From DATARH01 sp035507475 (GTDB taxonomy: Bacteria; Pseudomonadota; Alphaproteobacteria; ATCC43930; CGMCC-115725), in contig DATJOB010000161.1 in assembly GCA_035507475.1 (NCBI GenBank), positions 1 through 19,811 on the forward strand: a DNA stretch of 19,811 nt, read 5' to 3'. The notes beneath the pieces were generated by a model. The model was not told where the DNA came from, searched no databases, and saw nothing but the letters and a program-made list of their open reading frames with translations. Shown here piece after piece: positions 6,481 through 14,897 of this stretch. Made by a program: the position numbers and the translations under genes. Positions within the stretch are counted from its first letter, which is position 1; each line of letters begins with the position of its first letter.

Positions 6481-8325
6481 CTATTCCGCGTCCTCCATCG
6501 CCGCTTCCGCGCGCTGTGCGGCGGCATGCTGGCGCGCCCACATCGCGGCGTAGACGCCGCCGCGGGCGAGCAGCGCGCGGTGGTCGCCGCGCTCGACGAT
6601 GCGGCCCTGGTCGAGCACCAGGATCTGGTCGGCGTCGACGATCGTCGACAGGCGGTGGGCGATGATCAGCGTCGTGCGCCCGGCGGCGATCTCGGCGAGG
6701 CTCGCCTGGATCTCGCGCTCTGTCTTGGTGTCGAGCGCCGAGGTCGCCTCGTCGAAGACAAGGATCGCCGGCGCCTTCAGGATCACCCGCGCGATCGCGA
6801 CGCGCTGCTTCTCGCCGCCCGACAGCTTGAGGCCGCGCTCGCCGACCATGGTGTCGTAGCCGTCGGGCAGCGCCGTGACGAAATCGTGGATGCGCGCGAG
6901 GCGCGCCGCCTCCTCGATATCGGCGCGGCTGGCGCCGGGCCGGCCATAGGCGATGTTGTAGAGGATCGTGTCGTTGAACAGCACCGTGTCCTGCGGCACG
7001 ACGCCGATGGCGCGCCGCAGGCTGTCCTGCGTCACCGCGCGGATGTCCTGGCCATCGACCTCGATCGCCCCGGCGTCGATGTCGTAGAAGCGGAAGACGA
7101 GCCGGGCCAACGTCGACTTGCCGGCGCCGCTCGGCCCGACGATCGCCAGGCGATGCCCGGGAGGGATCGCGAAATCGATGTCGGCAAGGATCGCGCGGCG
7201 CGGGTCGTAGCGAAAATCGACGTGGTGGAACGCGACCGCGCCGCGCTCGACGACAAGCGGCGGCGCACCCGGCCGGTCGACGATCTCGGGCGCGACCTTC
7301 AGCAGCGCCAGCATCTGCTCGAGATCGACGAGCGACTGCTTGATGTTGCGATAGACCATGCCGAGGAAATTGAGCGGCAGGTAGAGCTGGATCAGGTAGG
7401 CGTTGACCAGCACGAAGTCGCCGACCGTCATGCGCCCGGCGGCCACCCCTTGCGCGGCGAGCAGCATCACTCCGATCAGCCCGCCGGCGATGATCACCCC
7501 CTGCCCGATATTGAGCGCCGCGAGCGTCGTCCCGCTCTTGACCGCGGCCTTCTCGTAGGCTTGCAGCGCGCGGTCGTAGCGCCCGGCCTCGTGCCCCTCA
7601 TTGGCGAAATACTTCACCGTCTCGTAGTTGATGAGGCTGTCGACCGCGCTGGTGTTGGCCTCGCTGTCGCGCGCGTTCATCTCCTGGCGGAAGCGCACCC
7701 GCCAGTCGGTCACCGCGAAGGTGAAGGCGATATAGACGACGATCGTCGCCAGGGTGACGGCGGCGAAGGCCCAGTCGTAGAGCCGCCACAGGATCGCGCA
7801 GACGACGAGGATCTCGATCAGCGTCGGGACGATATTGAAGAGGATGAAGGTGAGGAGGAAATCGACCGCCTGGGTGCCGCGGCTGACCGAGCGCGCGAGG
7901 CCGCCGGTGCGGCGGTCGAGGTGGAAGCGCAGCGACAGCGCATGCAAGTGGCGGAAGGTGGACAGCGCGAGGCGACGGATCGCGCGCTGCTCGACCTTGG
8001 CGAAGACCGCGTCGCGCAGCTCGTTGAAACCCTGCGCGCAGACCCGCGCGATGCCGTAGGCGAGGATCAGCGTCACCGGCACGACCACCGGACCGAGCTT
8101 GCCCGACAGCGTATCGACCGCGTGCTTGTAGAGAAACGGCACCGTGATGTTCACCGCCTTGGCGGCAGCGAGCAGCGTCAGCGCGACGACGACGCGCAGG
8201 CGCAGCTCGAACGAGTCGCGCGGCCAGAGATAGGGCAGCAGGCCGCCCAGCGCCTTCAGCCCGTCGACCAGCCGGCCCTTGGCGTCGGCGGTCAGCGAGG
8301 GCGGCATGCGGCCCCTTGGACTCAT
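6481..8325 (-). CDS. atm1: Atm1/HMT1-type ABC exporter (fused permease and ATPase)
   Basis: The 614-residue half-transporter has an N-terminal membrane domain of six expected helices (about residues 45-330) and a C-terminal ATPase. Atm1 hallmark: INYETVKYFANEGHE (232-246), at the glutathione-binding membrane site. ATPase motifs: Walker A GPSGAGKST (397-405), Q-loop VPQD (443-446), signature LSGGEKQR (501-508), Walker B ILVFDEATS (521-529) and switch histidine in IIAHRLS (His557). Bacterial Atm1 proteins sit in the inner membrane and export glutathione conjugates, including heavy-metal complexes; the mitochondrial homologue supports iron-sulfur protein assembly. The start at 8325 has GAGG eight bases upstream, close to the stop of the MFS gene (8336). 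ATG 8307 with AAGGGG upstream is an alternative. The pair is evidently one operon. Confidence 0.92.
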   Translation of the reverse strand: MSPRGRMPPSLTADAKGRLVDGLKALGGLLPYLWPRDSFELRLRVVVALTLLAAAKAVNITVPFLYKHAVDTLSGKLGPVVVPVTLILAYGIARVCAQGFNELRDAVFAKVEQRAIRRLALSTFRHLHALSLRFHLDRRTGGLARSVSRGTQAVDFLLTFILFNIVPTLIEILVVCAILWRLYDWAFAAVTLATIVVYIAFTFAVTDWRVRFRQEMNARDSEANTSAVDSLINYETVKYFANEGHEAGRYDRALQAYEKAAVKSGTTLAALNIGQGVIIAGGLIGVMLLAAQGVAAGRMTVGDFVLVNAYLIQLYLPLNFLGMVYRNIKQSLVDLEQMLALLKVAPEIVDRPGAPPLVVERGAVAFHHVDFRYDPRRAILADIDFAIPPGHRLAIVGPSGAGKSTLARLVFRFYDIDAGAIEVDGQDIRAVTQDSLRRAIGVVPQDTVLFNDTILYNIAYGRPGASRADIEEAARLARIHDFVTALPDGYDTMVGERGLKLSGGEKQRVAIARVILKAPAILVFDEATSALDTKTEREIQASLAEIAAGRTTLIIAHRLSTIVDADQILVLDQGRIVERGDHRALLARGGVYAAMWARQHAAAQRAEAAMEDAE

Positions 8326-8335
8326 CGCGGCGACC

Positions 8336-9514
8336 TCATTCGGCCGGGCGCGGGGCGGCGGCCGGCTCCGCCGGGAGGCGCCAGCCGATGAGCGCCGCCG
8401 CGGCGACGAGGATCATGCCGGCGAGAAACGGGCTGTCGCGGCCCAGCCAGGCGAACAGCAGCCCGGCGACAAGCGGCCCCAGCACCCGCGACAGGCTCGC
8501 CACCGATTGCGCGACGCCCATCACCTCGCCCTGTTCGCCGGCGCCGGCGCGGCGCGAGATGAGGCTGTTGAGCGAGGGCTGCATCGCCCCCATGCCGAGC
8601 GCGAGCAGCGTCACCGCGCCGACGAGCAGCGGTAGCCCGCGGGCCGCCGGCAGCACGACGAGGCCGAGGGCGATCGACGCGAGCCCGGCGACGAGCAGCT
8701 TCTCCTCGCCGAAACGCGCGGCGAGCCGGCCGATCAGCCCGCCCTGCATCACCGCCGAGAGCAGGCCGACATAGGTGAAGACATAGCCGATCTGCCGTGG
8801 CCCCCAGCCGAACTGCGCCATCGCCCAGAGCGCGAAGGTCGCCTCCATGCCGGCGAAGGCGAGGATGGTCAGGAAGAAGATGAGCAGCAGCCGGGCCAGC
8901 ACCTTGCGGCGGACCGCCTGGCGCAGCGCCTCGACCCGGCCGCGCCGCGGCCGCGCCGCGACCCCCGCGGGCAGGCTCTCCTTGAGGACGAAGACGGCGC
9001 CCAACAGCGCGACCAGCGACAGCGCGCTGGCGATCAGGCCGGGCGTCCGCAGATCCGCCGTCGCGAGCTGGCCGCCGGCGACGATGCCGCCCAGCGCCGG
9101 TCCGATGATGAAGCCGAGGCCGAAGGCCGCGCCGATCATGCCCATGCCCTTCGCCCGGTTCTCCGGCGTCGTCACGTCGGCGACATAGGCGTTGGCCGCG
9201 GCGATGTTGCCGGCGCAGGCGCCGGCGAGCGCGCGGGCCGCGAACAGCATCCACAGCACATCGGCGAAGGCGAGCCAGAGATAGGCGAGCGCCGCCGCCA
9301 GCATGCTGATGATCAGCACCGGCCGGCGACCGACCCGGTCGCTGAGCCGGCCCCAGATCGGCGCGGTCAGCATCGACATCAGCGAGAACACCGCCATCAG
9401 CGCCGTCACCTGCTCCGGCGAGGCGGCGAAGCGCTCCGCGTAGAACGGCAGCAGCGGGATGACCAGGCCGAAGCCGATCAGGTCGATCAGGACGATGAGA
9501 AAAAGTACGGGCAT
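8336..9514 (-). CDS. MFS drug/tetracycline-type efflux transporter (DHA1, TetA-like)
   Basis: The 392-residue membrane protein with about 12 hydrophobic segments starts MPVLFLIVLIDLIGFGLVIP, typical of TetA-like exporters of the DHA1 family. Motif A is GRLSDRVGRR (55-64) between helices 2 and 3, and motif C is GAAFGLGFIIGPALGG (128-143) in helix 5, which marks drug:proton antiporters. ATG 9514 was chosen because the first helix starts at once; the frame remains open 19 codons upstream, but that part (RACYGRGRRD) looks non-coding. No Shine-Dalgarno site is evident. It is upstream of, and within 10 bases of, the Atm1-like gene, so the two efflux systems are likely co-expressed. The substrate cannot be named. 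Confidence 0.88.
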   Translation of the reverse strand: MPVLFLIVLIDLIGFGLVIPLLPFYAERFAASPEQVTALMAVFSLMSMLTAPIWGRLSDRVGRRPVLIISMLAAALAYLWLAFADVLWMLFAARALAGACAGNIAAANAYVADVTTPENRAKGMGMIGAAFGLGFIIGPALGGIVAGGQLATADLRTPGLIASALSLVALLGAVFVLKESLPAGVAARPRRGRVEALRQAVRRKVLARLLLIFFLTILAFAGMEATFALWAMAQFGWGPRQIGYVFTYVGLLSAVMQGGLIGRLAARFGEEKLLVAGLASIALGLVVLPAARGLPLLVGAVTLLALGMGAMQPSLNSLISRRAGAGEQGEVMGVAQSVASLSRVLGPLVAGLLFAWLGRDSPFLAGMILVAAAALIGWRLPAEPAAAPRPAE

Positions 9515-9679
9515 CGGAAGTCTGTTGATATCGCGCCGGCCGCGCCCGTAACAAGCGCGGATCGGTCGCAACCCCGCTCGCGCCCGCCGGATCGGTCATC
9601 CGGTCGGCCGATCCTCGCGCAACTGGCCGTCGCGCGGCGCCGCGCGCTATGCTCCGATCGCCAGGCGGAGGAGGCGGCG
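9515..9679. promoter_or_regulatory. Divergent intergenic region (MFS / GNAT) with repeated 10-mers
   Basis: This 165-base spacer should hold promoters for the minus-strand MFS-Atm1 pair and the plus-strand GNAT-hemB pair. CGGATCGGTC occurs at 9558-9567 and again at 9588-9597, exactly 30 bases apart. An inverse half-site, CCGATCC (9608-9614), pairs with GGATCGG (9589-9595) across a 12-base gap. These are candidate regulator sites. No convincing -35/-10 pair was found. The region also holds one copy of an 18-base repeat (9627-9644). Confidence 0.4.
9627..9644. repeat. 18-base G+C repeat, copy 1
   Basis: CCGTCGCGCGGCGCCGCG occurs here and again, identical, at 11194-11211. It contains the perfect 12-base palindrome CGCGGCGCCGCG. 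Both copies are in non-coding spacers that bracket the GNAT-hemB gene pair. Confidence 0.5.
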
Positions 9680-10132
9680 ATGGGCGATCTCGTCGTGACC
9701 GCGCTGCGCGCGAGCGACCGGGCGCGGTGGGCGGAATTGTGGCGCGGCTATCTCGAATTCTACGAGACGAGCCTGCCCGAGACGGCCTACGAGCATTGCT
9801 GGGCGCGGCTGATGGCGCCGGGCCCGATCTTCGGCTTCGGCGCGCGGCTCGGCGCGGCGGCGCCGCTCGTCGGCATCGTCCATTACCTGTTTCACGAGCA
9901 TGCCTGGTCCACAAAACCGGTCTGCTACCTGCAGGATCTCTTTGTCGATGCCGGGCTGCGCGGCCGCGGCGCCGGCCGCCTGCTGATCGAGCGCGTCGCC
10001 GCGGCGGCGGGCGAGCGCGACTGCCTGCGGCTCTACTGGTCGACCAAGCAGGACAACGCCACGGCGCGGCTGCTCTATGACCGGCTGGCGAAGTTCAACG
10101 GCTTCATCCGCTACGATTATGCGCTCGGCTGA
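9680..10132 (+). CDS. GNAT-family N-acetyltransferase
   Basis: The 150-residue protein starts at ATG 9680 with the strong site GGAGGAGG upstream. It has the GNAT acetyl-CoA pyrophosphate loop LRGRGAGRLL (residues 93-102) after the beta-strand LQDLFVD (84-90), and the C-terminal segment LRLYWSTKQDNATARLLYDRL (116-136), typical of small GNAT enzymes in which an asparagine and tyrosine flank the cofactor. The substrate is unknown; such proteins acetylate amines on small molecules or protein N-termini in the cytoplasm. The spacer to hemB is 39 bases on the same strand, so co-transcription is likely, but a functional link to heme synthesis is not evident. Confidence 0.88.
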   Translation: MGDLVVTALRASDRARWAELWRGYLEFYETSLPETAYEHCWARLMAPGPIFGFGARLGAAAPLVGIVHYLFHEHAWSTKPVCYLQDLFVDAGLRGRGAGRLLIERVAAAAGERDCLRLYWSTKQDNATARLLYDRLAKFNGFIRYDYALG

Positions 10133-10171
10133 GCTATATCTTGTGCGGCCTGCCGCCGAAGGAACGACGCC

Positions 10172-11185
10172 GTGAGCCAATCCTTTCTGCCGCCGCTGCC
10201 GCCCTATCCGGTGTCGCGCCTCAGACGCAACCGCCGCGACGCTTGGTCGCGCCGGCTCGTCGCCGAGAACACGCTCTCGGCCGCCGACCTGATCTGGCCG
10301 GTCTTCGTGCATGACGAGGGCCGCAAGGCGCCGGTCGAGGCGATGCCGGGCACCTACCGCCTGCCGATCCCGGCGCTGGTCGATGCCGCCGGCGAGGCGG
10401 CGGTGCTCGGCATCCCGACGATCGCGATATTCCCCGCGACCGATCCGGCGTTGAAGGACCCCGAGGGCAGCGAGGCGGTCAACCCGGACAACCTCGTCTG
10501 CCGCGCGGCGGCGGCGGTGAAGCGGGCGGTGCCGGAAATCGGCGTGCTGTGCGACGTGGCGCTCGACCCGTTCACCTCGCACGGCCATGACGGCGTCATC
10601 CGCGACGGCTACGTCGCCAACGACGAGACCGTGGCGATCCTGCAGCGCCAGGCGGTGATCCAGGCCGAGGCCGGGTGCGACATCATCGCCCCCAGCGACA
10701 TGATGGACGGGCGGGTCGGCGCGGTGCGCCGCGCGCTCGACGAGGCCGGGTTCGAGCGCGTGCGGATCATGTCCTACGCGGCGAAATACGCCTCGTGCTT
10801 CTTCGCGCCGTTCCGCGACGCGATCGGCTCGGCCTCCTCGCTCGGCGTCGGCGACAAGCGCACCTACCAGATGGACCCGGCGAACGGCGACGAGGCGCTG
10901 CGCGAGGTCGCGCTCGACATCGCCGAGGGCGCCGACATGGTGATGGTCAAGCCCGGCCTGCCCTATCTCGACGTGGTGCGGCGGGTGAAGGACGCCTTTC
11001 GCATGCCGACCTTCGCCTACCAGGTGTCGGGCGAATACGCGATGATCCGCGCCGCGGCGGCGAACGGCTGGCTCGACGGCGAGCGCGCGATGCTCGAATC
11101 GCTGCTCTGCTTCAAGCGCGCCGGGGCCGACGGCGTGCTGAGCTATTTTGCGGTGGATGCGGCAAAGCGGCTGAAGGCGGGCTGA
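10172..11185 (+). CDS. hemB: Delta-aminolevulinic acid dehydratase (porphobilinogen synthase), zinc-independent type
   Basis: The 337-residue enzyme condenses two 5-aminolevulinate molecules to porphobilinogen, the second common step of tetrapyrrole synthesis (heme, cobalamin, chlorophylls). Both active-site lysines are present: Lys205 in SYAAKYASCF and Lys260 in MVKPGLPYLD. The metal segment reads DVALDPFTSHGHDG (128-141), with Ala129, Asp131 and Asp139 where zinc enzymes have three cysteines. This is the alphaproteobacterial/Pseudomonas form that relies on allosteric magnesium. The start codon is GTG at 10172, with AAGGA eight bases upstream. It is probably co-transcribed with the GNAT gene and converges on the PBP1A gene, with a 28-base spacer holding a G+C palindrome. 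Confidence 0.96.
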   Translation: MSQSFLPPLPPYPVSRLRRNRRDAWSRRLVAENTLSAADLIWPVFVHDEGRKAPVEAMPGTYRLPIPALVDAAGEAAVLGIPTIAIFPATDPALKDPEGSEAVNPDNLVCRAAAAVKRAVPEIGVLCDVALDPFTSHGHDGVIRDGYVANDETVAILQRQAVIQAEAGCDIIAPSDMMDGRVGAVRRALDEAGFERVRIMSYAAKYASCFFAPFRDAIGSASSLGVGDKRTYQMDPANGDEALREVALDIAEGADMVMVKPGLPYLDVVRRVKDAFRMPTFAYQVSGEYAMIRAAAANGWLDGERAMLESLLCFKRAGADGVLSYFAVDAAKRLKAG

Positions 11186-11193
11186 GCGGCCTT

Positions 11194-11211
11194 CCGTCGC
11201 GCGGCGCCGCG
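11194..11211. repeat. 18-base G+C repeat, copy 2, with palindrome between hemB and PBP1A gene ends
   Basis: This is the second exact copy of CCGTCGCGCGGCGCCGCG (first at 9627-9644). Its palindrome CGCGGCGCCGCG (11200-11211) lies between two convergent stops and could act as a short bidirectional hairpin. No T-run follows on either strand, so calling it a terminator is not justified. Confidence 0.45.
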
Positions 11212-11213
11212 GG

Positions 11214-14042
11214 TCAGTAAAGCCCGCCGGTGCCGCTCGCGATGACGCGCGAGGGCGGTGGCACCACGGTGCCGACCGGCAGCGGGGCGTTGACCGGCAC
11301 CATCGGCATCGCGGCCGGCCGCGCCGCATAGCCCGGCGGCGGTACCGCGGCGTAAGTCGGCATCCCCGCATAGGATGACATCGGCGGCAAGGGCGCACCG
11401 GGCACCGGCGGCCCGGCGGCCGGCAATGCCGCCATCGGCAGCCCGGGCAGCGGGGCATCGGCCGCGCCATCGCCGCTGGTGTCGGCCGGGCGCGCCGCGG
11501 CGATCTGCGGCGCCGGGGCGTGCGTGGCCGGCCCGGTGCCGGGACGGAACGGTTCGAGGATCGCATCCTTGTCGCCCGCCGTGGTCGGCTGGCCGGTGAT
11601 CGAATTGACCATCACCATCTCGGCGCCGGGTGCGTCGGGGAACGGCACCGCCGGCTTGTCCTTGAGCGCCTCCGCCATGAAGTCGCGGAAGATCGGCGCC
11701 GCGACATTGCCGCCGACCTCGCCGTCGCCGAGCGTGCGCGGCGTGTCGAACCCGACATAGGCGCCGGCGACGAGGTCGGGCGAGAAGCCGACGAACCACG
11801 CATCGAACCAGTCGCTCGTCGTGCCGGTCTTGCCGGCGAGCGGCTTGCCGACGGCGGCGACCTTGATGCCGGTGCCCTGCTGCACGACGCCCTGCATCAT
11901 CGAGACGATCTGCGCATCGGCGATCGGGTCGATCATCGGGTCGGGTTTGGCCGGCCGGTAGTAGATCGCCCGCTCGGCATAGCTCGCGCCCTTGAGCCAG
12001 ATCATCGATTGGTCGGGCACCCCGGCGGCGCGGTAGGCGGGGTCGGTCTCCGGCGCGTTGCGCGGCCCGGCGACGATGTAGCAGGCCGGGCAGGCCGCGC
12101 TGCCCTTCTGGTAGATGATGCGGCCCTGCCGGTCCTGCACCAGATCGATCACCGACGAGTGCAGCCAGTGCCCGCCATTGTCGAGCATCGCGTAGGCCGT
12201 CGCCAACCGGTAGAGCGTCGTGTCGCCGGCGCCGAGCGCCATCGAATAGTAGAGCGGCATCTTGTCCATGATGCCGAACTGCTCGACCGTCTTGGCGATC
12301 GGCGCCATGCCGATCTGCGAGGCGAGCCGCGCGGTCGCGAGGTTGCGCGAATGGACGAGCGCCTGACGCAGCGTCGTCTGGCCGACATAGTTGCCCTCGT
12401 AGTTGACCGGGGTCCACATCGGCAATCCCGGACCCTGGGGCAGCGAGATCGGCGCATCCTCGATGATGCTCGACGGCGTGTAGCCGAAATCGGCCCCGAG
12501 CGCGGTGACGTAGACAAAGGGCTTGATCGCCGAGCCGGGCTGGCGCTTCGCCTGGATCGCGCGGTCGAACTGGCTCTCGCGGTAGTCCCAGCCGCCGACG
12601 ATGGCGAAGACGCGTCCGGTCTTCGGGTCGAGCGCGACGAACCCGCCGCTGACGTCGGGCACCTGGCGCAGCGCGTAGAGCAGCGACGGGGCGCGGCGTG
12701 CCTGGACCGGCGCGACCGGTGCCGCCGCGGCGGCACCGAGCGGCTCGACCAGCACGATGTCGCCCGGGCTCAGCACCTGCTGCGCGCGGTAGATCGCCGC
12801 GCCGAGCCGCTGGTCGGGGAGGGTGCGGCGCGCCCAGCGCAGCTCGTCGAGCGGGATGCGGCCCGCCATGCCGCTCTTCAACAGGATGTTGGCGCCGCCG
12901 CTGTCGACGCCGGTGACCGCGGCGAGCCGCCAGCCCGGTATCGTCGCCTGCTCGGGCATCGCATAGAGCGCGTTCTGCGCCAGCACCACGCTGCCGAGAT
13001 GCTGCAGCGGGCCGCGCCAGCCGTGGCGGCGGTCGTACTCGACGAGCCCGCTGTGGAAGGCGCGCTCGGCCATCGCCTGATATGACGGGACGTAGCTGGT
13101 GCGCACGGTGAGCCCGCCTTCATAGACGGTCTTCTCGCCGAACCGTTCGATCAGCTCGCGCCGCACCTGCTCGGTGAAATAGCCGGCGCCCTCGGGCTCC
13201 GGGGCGGGACCGCGCGCCACCGCGTCGAGCGGCTGCTGCTTGGCGGCCTGCGCCGCCGTGGCGCCGATCCAGCCCTGCTCGGCCATGCCGTCGATGACCC
13301 AGTCGCGCCGCGCCTTCGCCGCCTGCGGATGGTGCGCCGGGTTGTAGTTGTTGGGCGCCTTGGGCAGCGCCGCGAGGAACGCTGCCTCGGCGATGCTGAG
13401 CTGGTCGAGCGGCTTGCCGAAATAGGTGTCGGCGGCGGCGGCGACGCCATAGGCGCCGGCCCCGAAATAGATCTCGTTGAGATAGATTTCGAGGATGCGG
13501 TCCTTGCTGAGCTGGTTTTCGATCCGGTAGGCGAGCAGCGCTTCCTTGATCTTGCGCGCGACCGAAACCTCGTTGGTCAGCAGGAAATGGCGCACCACCT
13601 GCTGGGTGATCGTCGAAGCGCCGAGCGGCCGCTGGCCGCGCCCGAAGCGGACGATGTCGGTCAGCGCGGCGCGCAGCACCGAGCCGGGGTTGACGCCGTT
13701 ATGGCTGTAGAAATCGCGGTCCTCGGCGGCGAGAAAGGCGTGGACGACGAGCGGCGGGACCTGGTTGATCGGCGTGATGATGCGCCGCTCGCTCGCGAAC
13801 TCCGCCATGAAGCTGCCGTCGCCGGCATAGACCTTGCTGCCGGTCGGCGGCACGTAGTTGAGCAGCTGCTGGTGGTCGGGCAGGTCCTGGCTGAAATGCG
13901 CGATGGCGAGGGCGAGCCCGCCGCCGACGATGATGGCGCCGAGCATCCCAACGACAAACAGCAGTTGAGCCAGGCCGCGCAGAAAACCCGCGACCGCGCT
14001 CAGCATCGACATCCACCGCACGCGGGCGAGCACGCGTAACAT
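11214..14042 (-). CDS. mrcA: Penicillin-binding protein 1A (class A; transglycosylase/transpeptidase)
   Basis: The 942-residue inner-membrane, periplasm-facing enzyme polymerises and cross-links peptidoglycan. After a basic N-terminal tail comes one membrane helix (about 22-48), then the GT51 domain with AAEDRDFYSHNGV (catalytic Glu107), LGASTITQQ (140-148) and RKIKEALLAYRIE. The transpeptidase has SAIK (nucleophile Ser504, Lys507), SRN (565-567) and KTGTT (738-742). An OB-like insert lies between the domains. A CPAC pair occurs at 651-654. The last 108 residues are a low-complexity Pro/Ala/Met/Gly-rich tail. The start at 14042 has no Shine-Dalgarno site; ATG 14012 is possible, and ATG 14120 is unlikely. 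Alphaproteobacterial mrcA is often next to an amidase gene and prfB; neither is seen here. Confidence 0.95.
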   Translation of the reverse strand: MLRVLARVRWMSMLSAVAGFLRGLAQLLFVVGMLGAIIVGGGLALAIAHFSQDLPDHQQLLNYVPPTGSKVYAGDGSFMAEFASERRIITPINQVPPLVVHAFLAAEDRDFYSHNGVNPGSVLRAALTDIVRFGRGQRPLGASTITQQVVRHFLLTNEVSVARKIKEALLAYRIENQLSKDRILEIYLNEIYFGAGAYGVAAAADTYFGKPLDQLSIAEAAFLAALPKAPNNYNPAHHPQAAKARRDWVIDGMAEQGWIGATAAQAAKQQPLDAVARGPAPEPEGAGYFTEQVRRELIERFGEKTVYEGGLTVRTSYVPSYQAMAERAFHSGLVEYDRRHGWRGPLQHLGSVVLAQNALYAMPEQATIPGWRLAAVTGVDSGGANILLKSGMAGRIPLDELRWARRTLPDQRLGAAIYRAQQVLSPGDIVLVEPLGAAAAAPVAPVQARRAPSLLYALRQVPDVSGGFVALDPKTGRVFAIVGGWDYRESQFDRAIQAKRQPGSAIKPFVYVTALGADFGYTPSSIIEDAPISLPQGPGLPMWTPVNYEGNYVGQTTLRQALVHSRNLATARLASQIGMAPIAKTVEQFGIMDKMPLYYSMALGAGDTTLYRLATAYAMLDNGGHWLHSSVIDLVQDRQGRIIYQKGSAACPACYIVAGPRNAPETDPAYRAAGVPDQSMIWLKGASYAERAIYYRPAKPDPMIDPIADAQIVSMMQGVVQQGTGIKVAAVGKPLAGKTGTTSDWFDAWFVGFSPDLVAGAYVGFDTPRTLGDGEVGGNVAAPIFRDFMAEALKDKPAVPFPDAPGAEMVMVNSITGQPTTAGDKDAILEPFRPGTGPATHAPAPQIAAARPADTSGDGAADAPLPGLPMAALPAAGPPVPGAPLPPMSSYAGMPTYAAVPPPGYAARPAAMPMVPVNAPLPVGTVVPPPSRVIASGTGGLY

Positions 14043-14241
14043 AAGCCGGAAAATGCCATGGCCACCCCGCGCGCCGCCAGCGGGCAATTTCCGCCGCCAC
14101 ACCGCCTTTCGCAAACACATGCGTTCGGCGATTCATTCCGACCGCGCGACAACGATTTCTTTACCAACGGGGCGGATAACGCGAAGGCACGGGGGACAGC
14201 GTCTGCTGTAGTCGGGGAGACGGGCGATCGGCGCCAAGGCA
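14043..14241. promoter_or_regulatory. Divergent intergenic region between PBP1A and PAS_5 genes
   Basis: At 199 bases this is the longest non-coding stretch in the window. It is somewhat less G+C-rich at 14100-14182, with patches TTTCGCAAACACATGCG and AACGATTTCTTTACCAACG. Promoters for both flanking genes are expected here, but no pair of -35/-10 elements is convincing. Short reading frames crossing it on both strands have no ribosome binding site and no recognisable product. Confidence 0.35.
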
Positions 14242-14790
14242 TTGTCGCATGGTGGCGTGAGGGGTCTCGCGACAGGTCGCGAGCCGCTCGGCGACCGGCG
14301 GCTCGAAGAGGCGTACAATTATTGGCTCGGCAAGGCTGCCGGCCGGGCGATGCCGAGCCGCGCCGACATCGACCCGGTCGAGATCCCCAAGCTGTTGCCC
14401 GACGTGATGCTGGTCGAGCGGCTCGACAATGGCCGCTACCGCTATCGGCTGATCGGCACCGAAAATGCGCGCGCCCACGGCGTCAACGCGACCGGCCGCT
14501 ATCTCGACGAGGTGCTGCCCGGCCCCGACTATTGCGAACACGTGCTGGGGCTCTATGAGGAGGCGGTGCGCGAGCGCCGCGCGCTCTATTCGGAATGCCT
14601 GTTCTTCTCGCCGCTGCGCCACCAGCCGGAGCGGCACACCAAGGTCCTGTTCATGCCGCTGTCGAGCGACGGCGCCAGCGTCAACATGGTCTTCGTGATG
14701 CAGGTGTTCCACTACATCGACCGGGCGACCCAGGAGCGGCACTTCGTCGAGCCGCGGCCCTACAAGGAAATCGCCCACATCCTGCTTTAA
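14242..14790 (+). CDS. PAS_5-type PAS domain protein
   Basis: The protein has up to 182 residues and a single small sensory-like domain. It shows YNYWLGKAAGRAMPSRADIDP (26-45), IPKLLPDVMLVE (48-59), RYRYRLIGTENARAHG (65-80) and GRYLDEVLP (85-93), the pattern of the alphaproteobacterial PAS_5 family. There is no output domain, membrane segment or signal peptide, so it is a stand-alone ligand- or partner-binding protein of unknown role. The start is uncertain: the frame opens after a TAG at 14209, and only TTG 14242 and GTG 14257 are available, neither with a good Shine-Dalgarno site. The conserved part begins soon after. It is divergent from the PBP1A gene and convergent with the exported-protein gene. 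Confidence 0.78.
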   Translation: MSHGGVRGLATGREPLGDRRLEEAYNYWLGKAAGRAMPSRADIDPVEIPKLLPDVMLVERLDNGRYRYRLIGTENARAHGVNATGRYLDEVLPGPDYCEHVLGLYEEAVRERRALYSECLFFSPLRHQPERHTKVLFMPLSSDGASVNMVFVMQVFHYIDRATQERHFVEPRPYKEIAHILL

Positions 14791-14802
14791 AGCGGCCGCT
14801 CG

Positions 14803-14817
14803 CCCGACCCCCTCGGG
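14803..14817. terminator. Weak hairpin after the PAS_5 gene
   Basis: CCCGA (14803-14807) and TCGGG (14813-14817) form a 5-bp stem with a five-cytosine loop, 13 bases after the TAA stop. The palindrome AGCGGCCGCT (14791-14800) directly precedes it. No T-run follows, so intrinsic termination is doubtful. Confidence 0.25.
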
Positions 14818-14897
14818 ACGCCGCCGGTATGTGCTTGGCGCGCGCGGCGCTGCTGCGGCACGTCACCCCGGGGCCTCGCGCACTTAGCCGCGGGCGA

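Noticed and set aside
5455..8391. Open frame of 978 codons on the plus strand
   Set aside because: It lies antisense to meaB and the Atm1-like gene; its product is an Arg/Asp/Gln-rich string without motifs, as expected from the complement of high-G+C coding DNA.
11520..13085. 521-codon plus-strand open frame
   Set aside because: It is fully antisense to the PBP1A gene, has no ribosome site and no motif.
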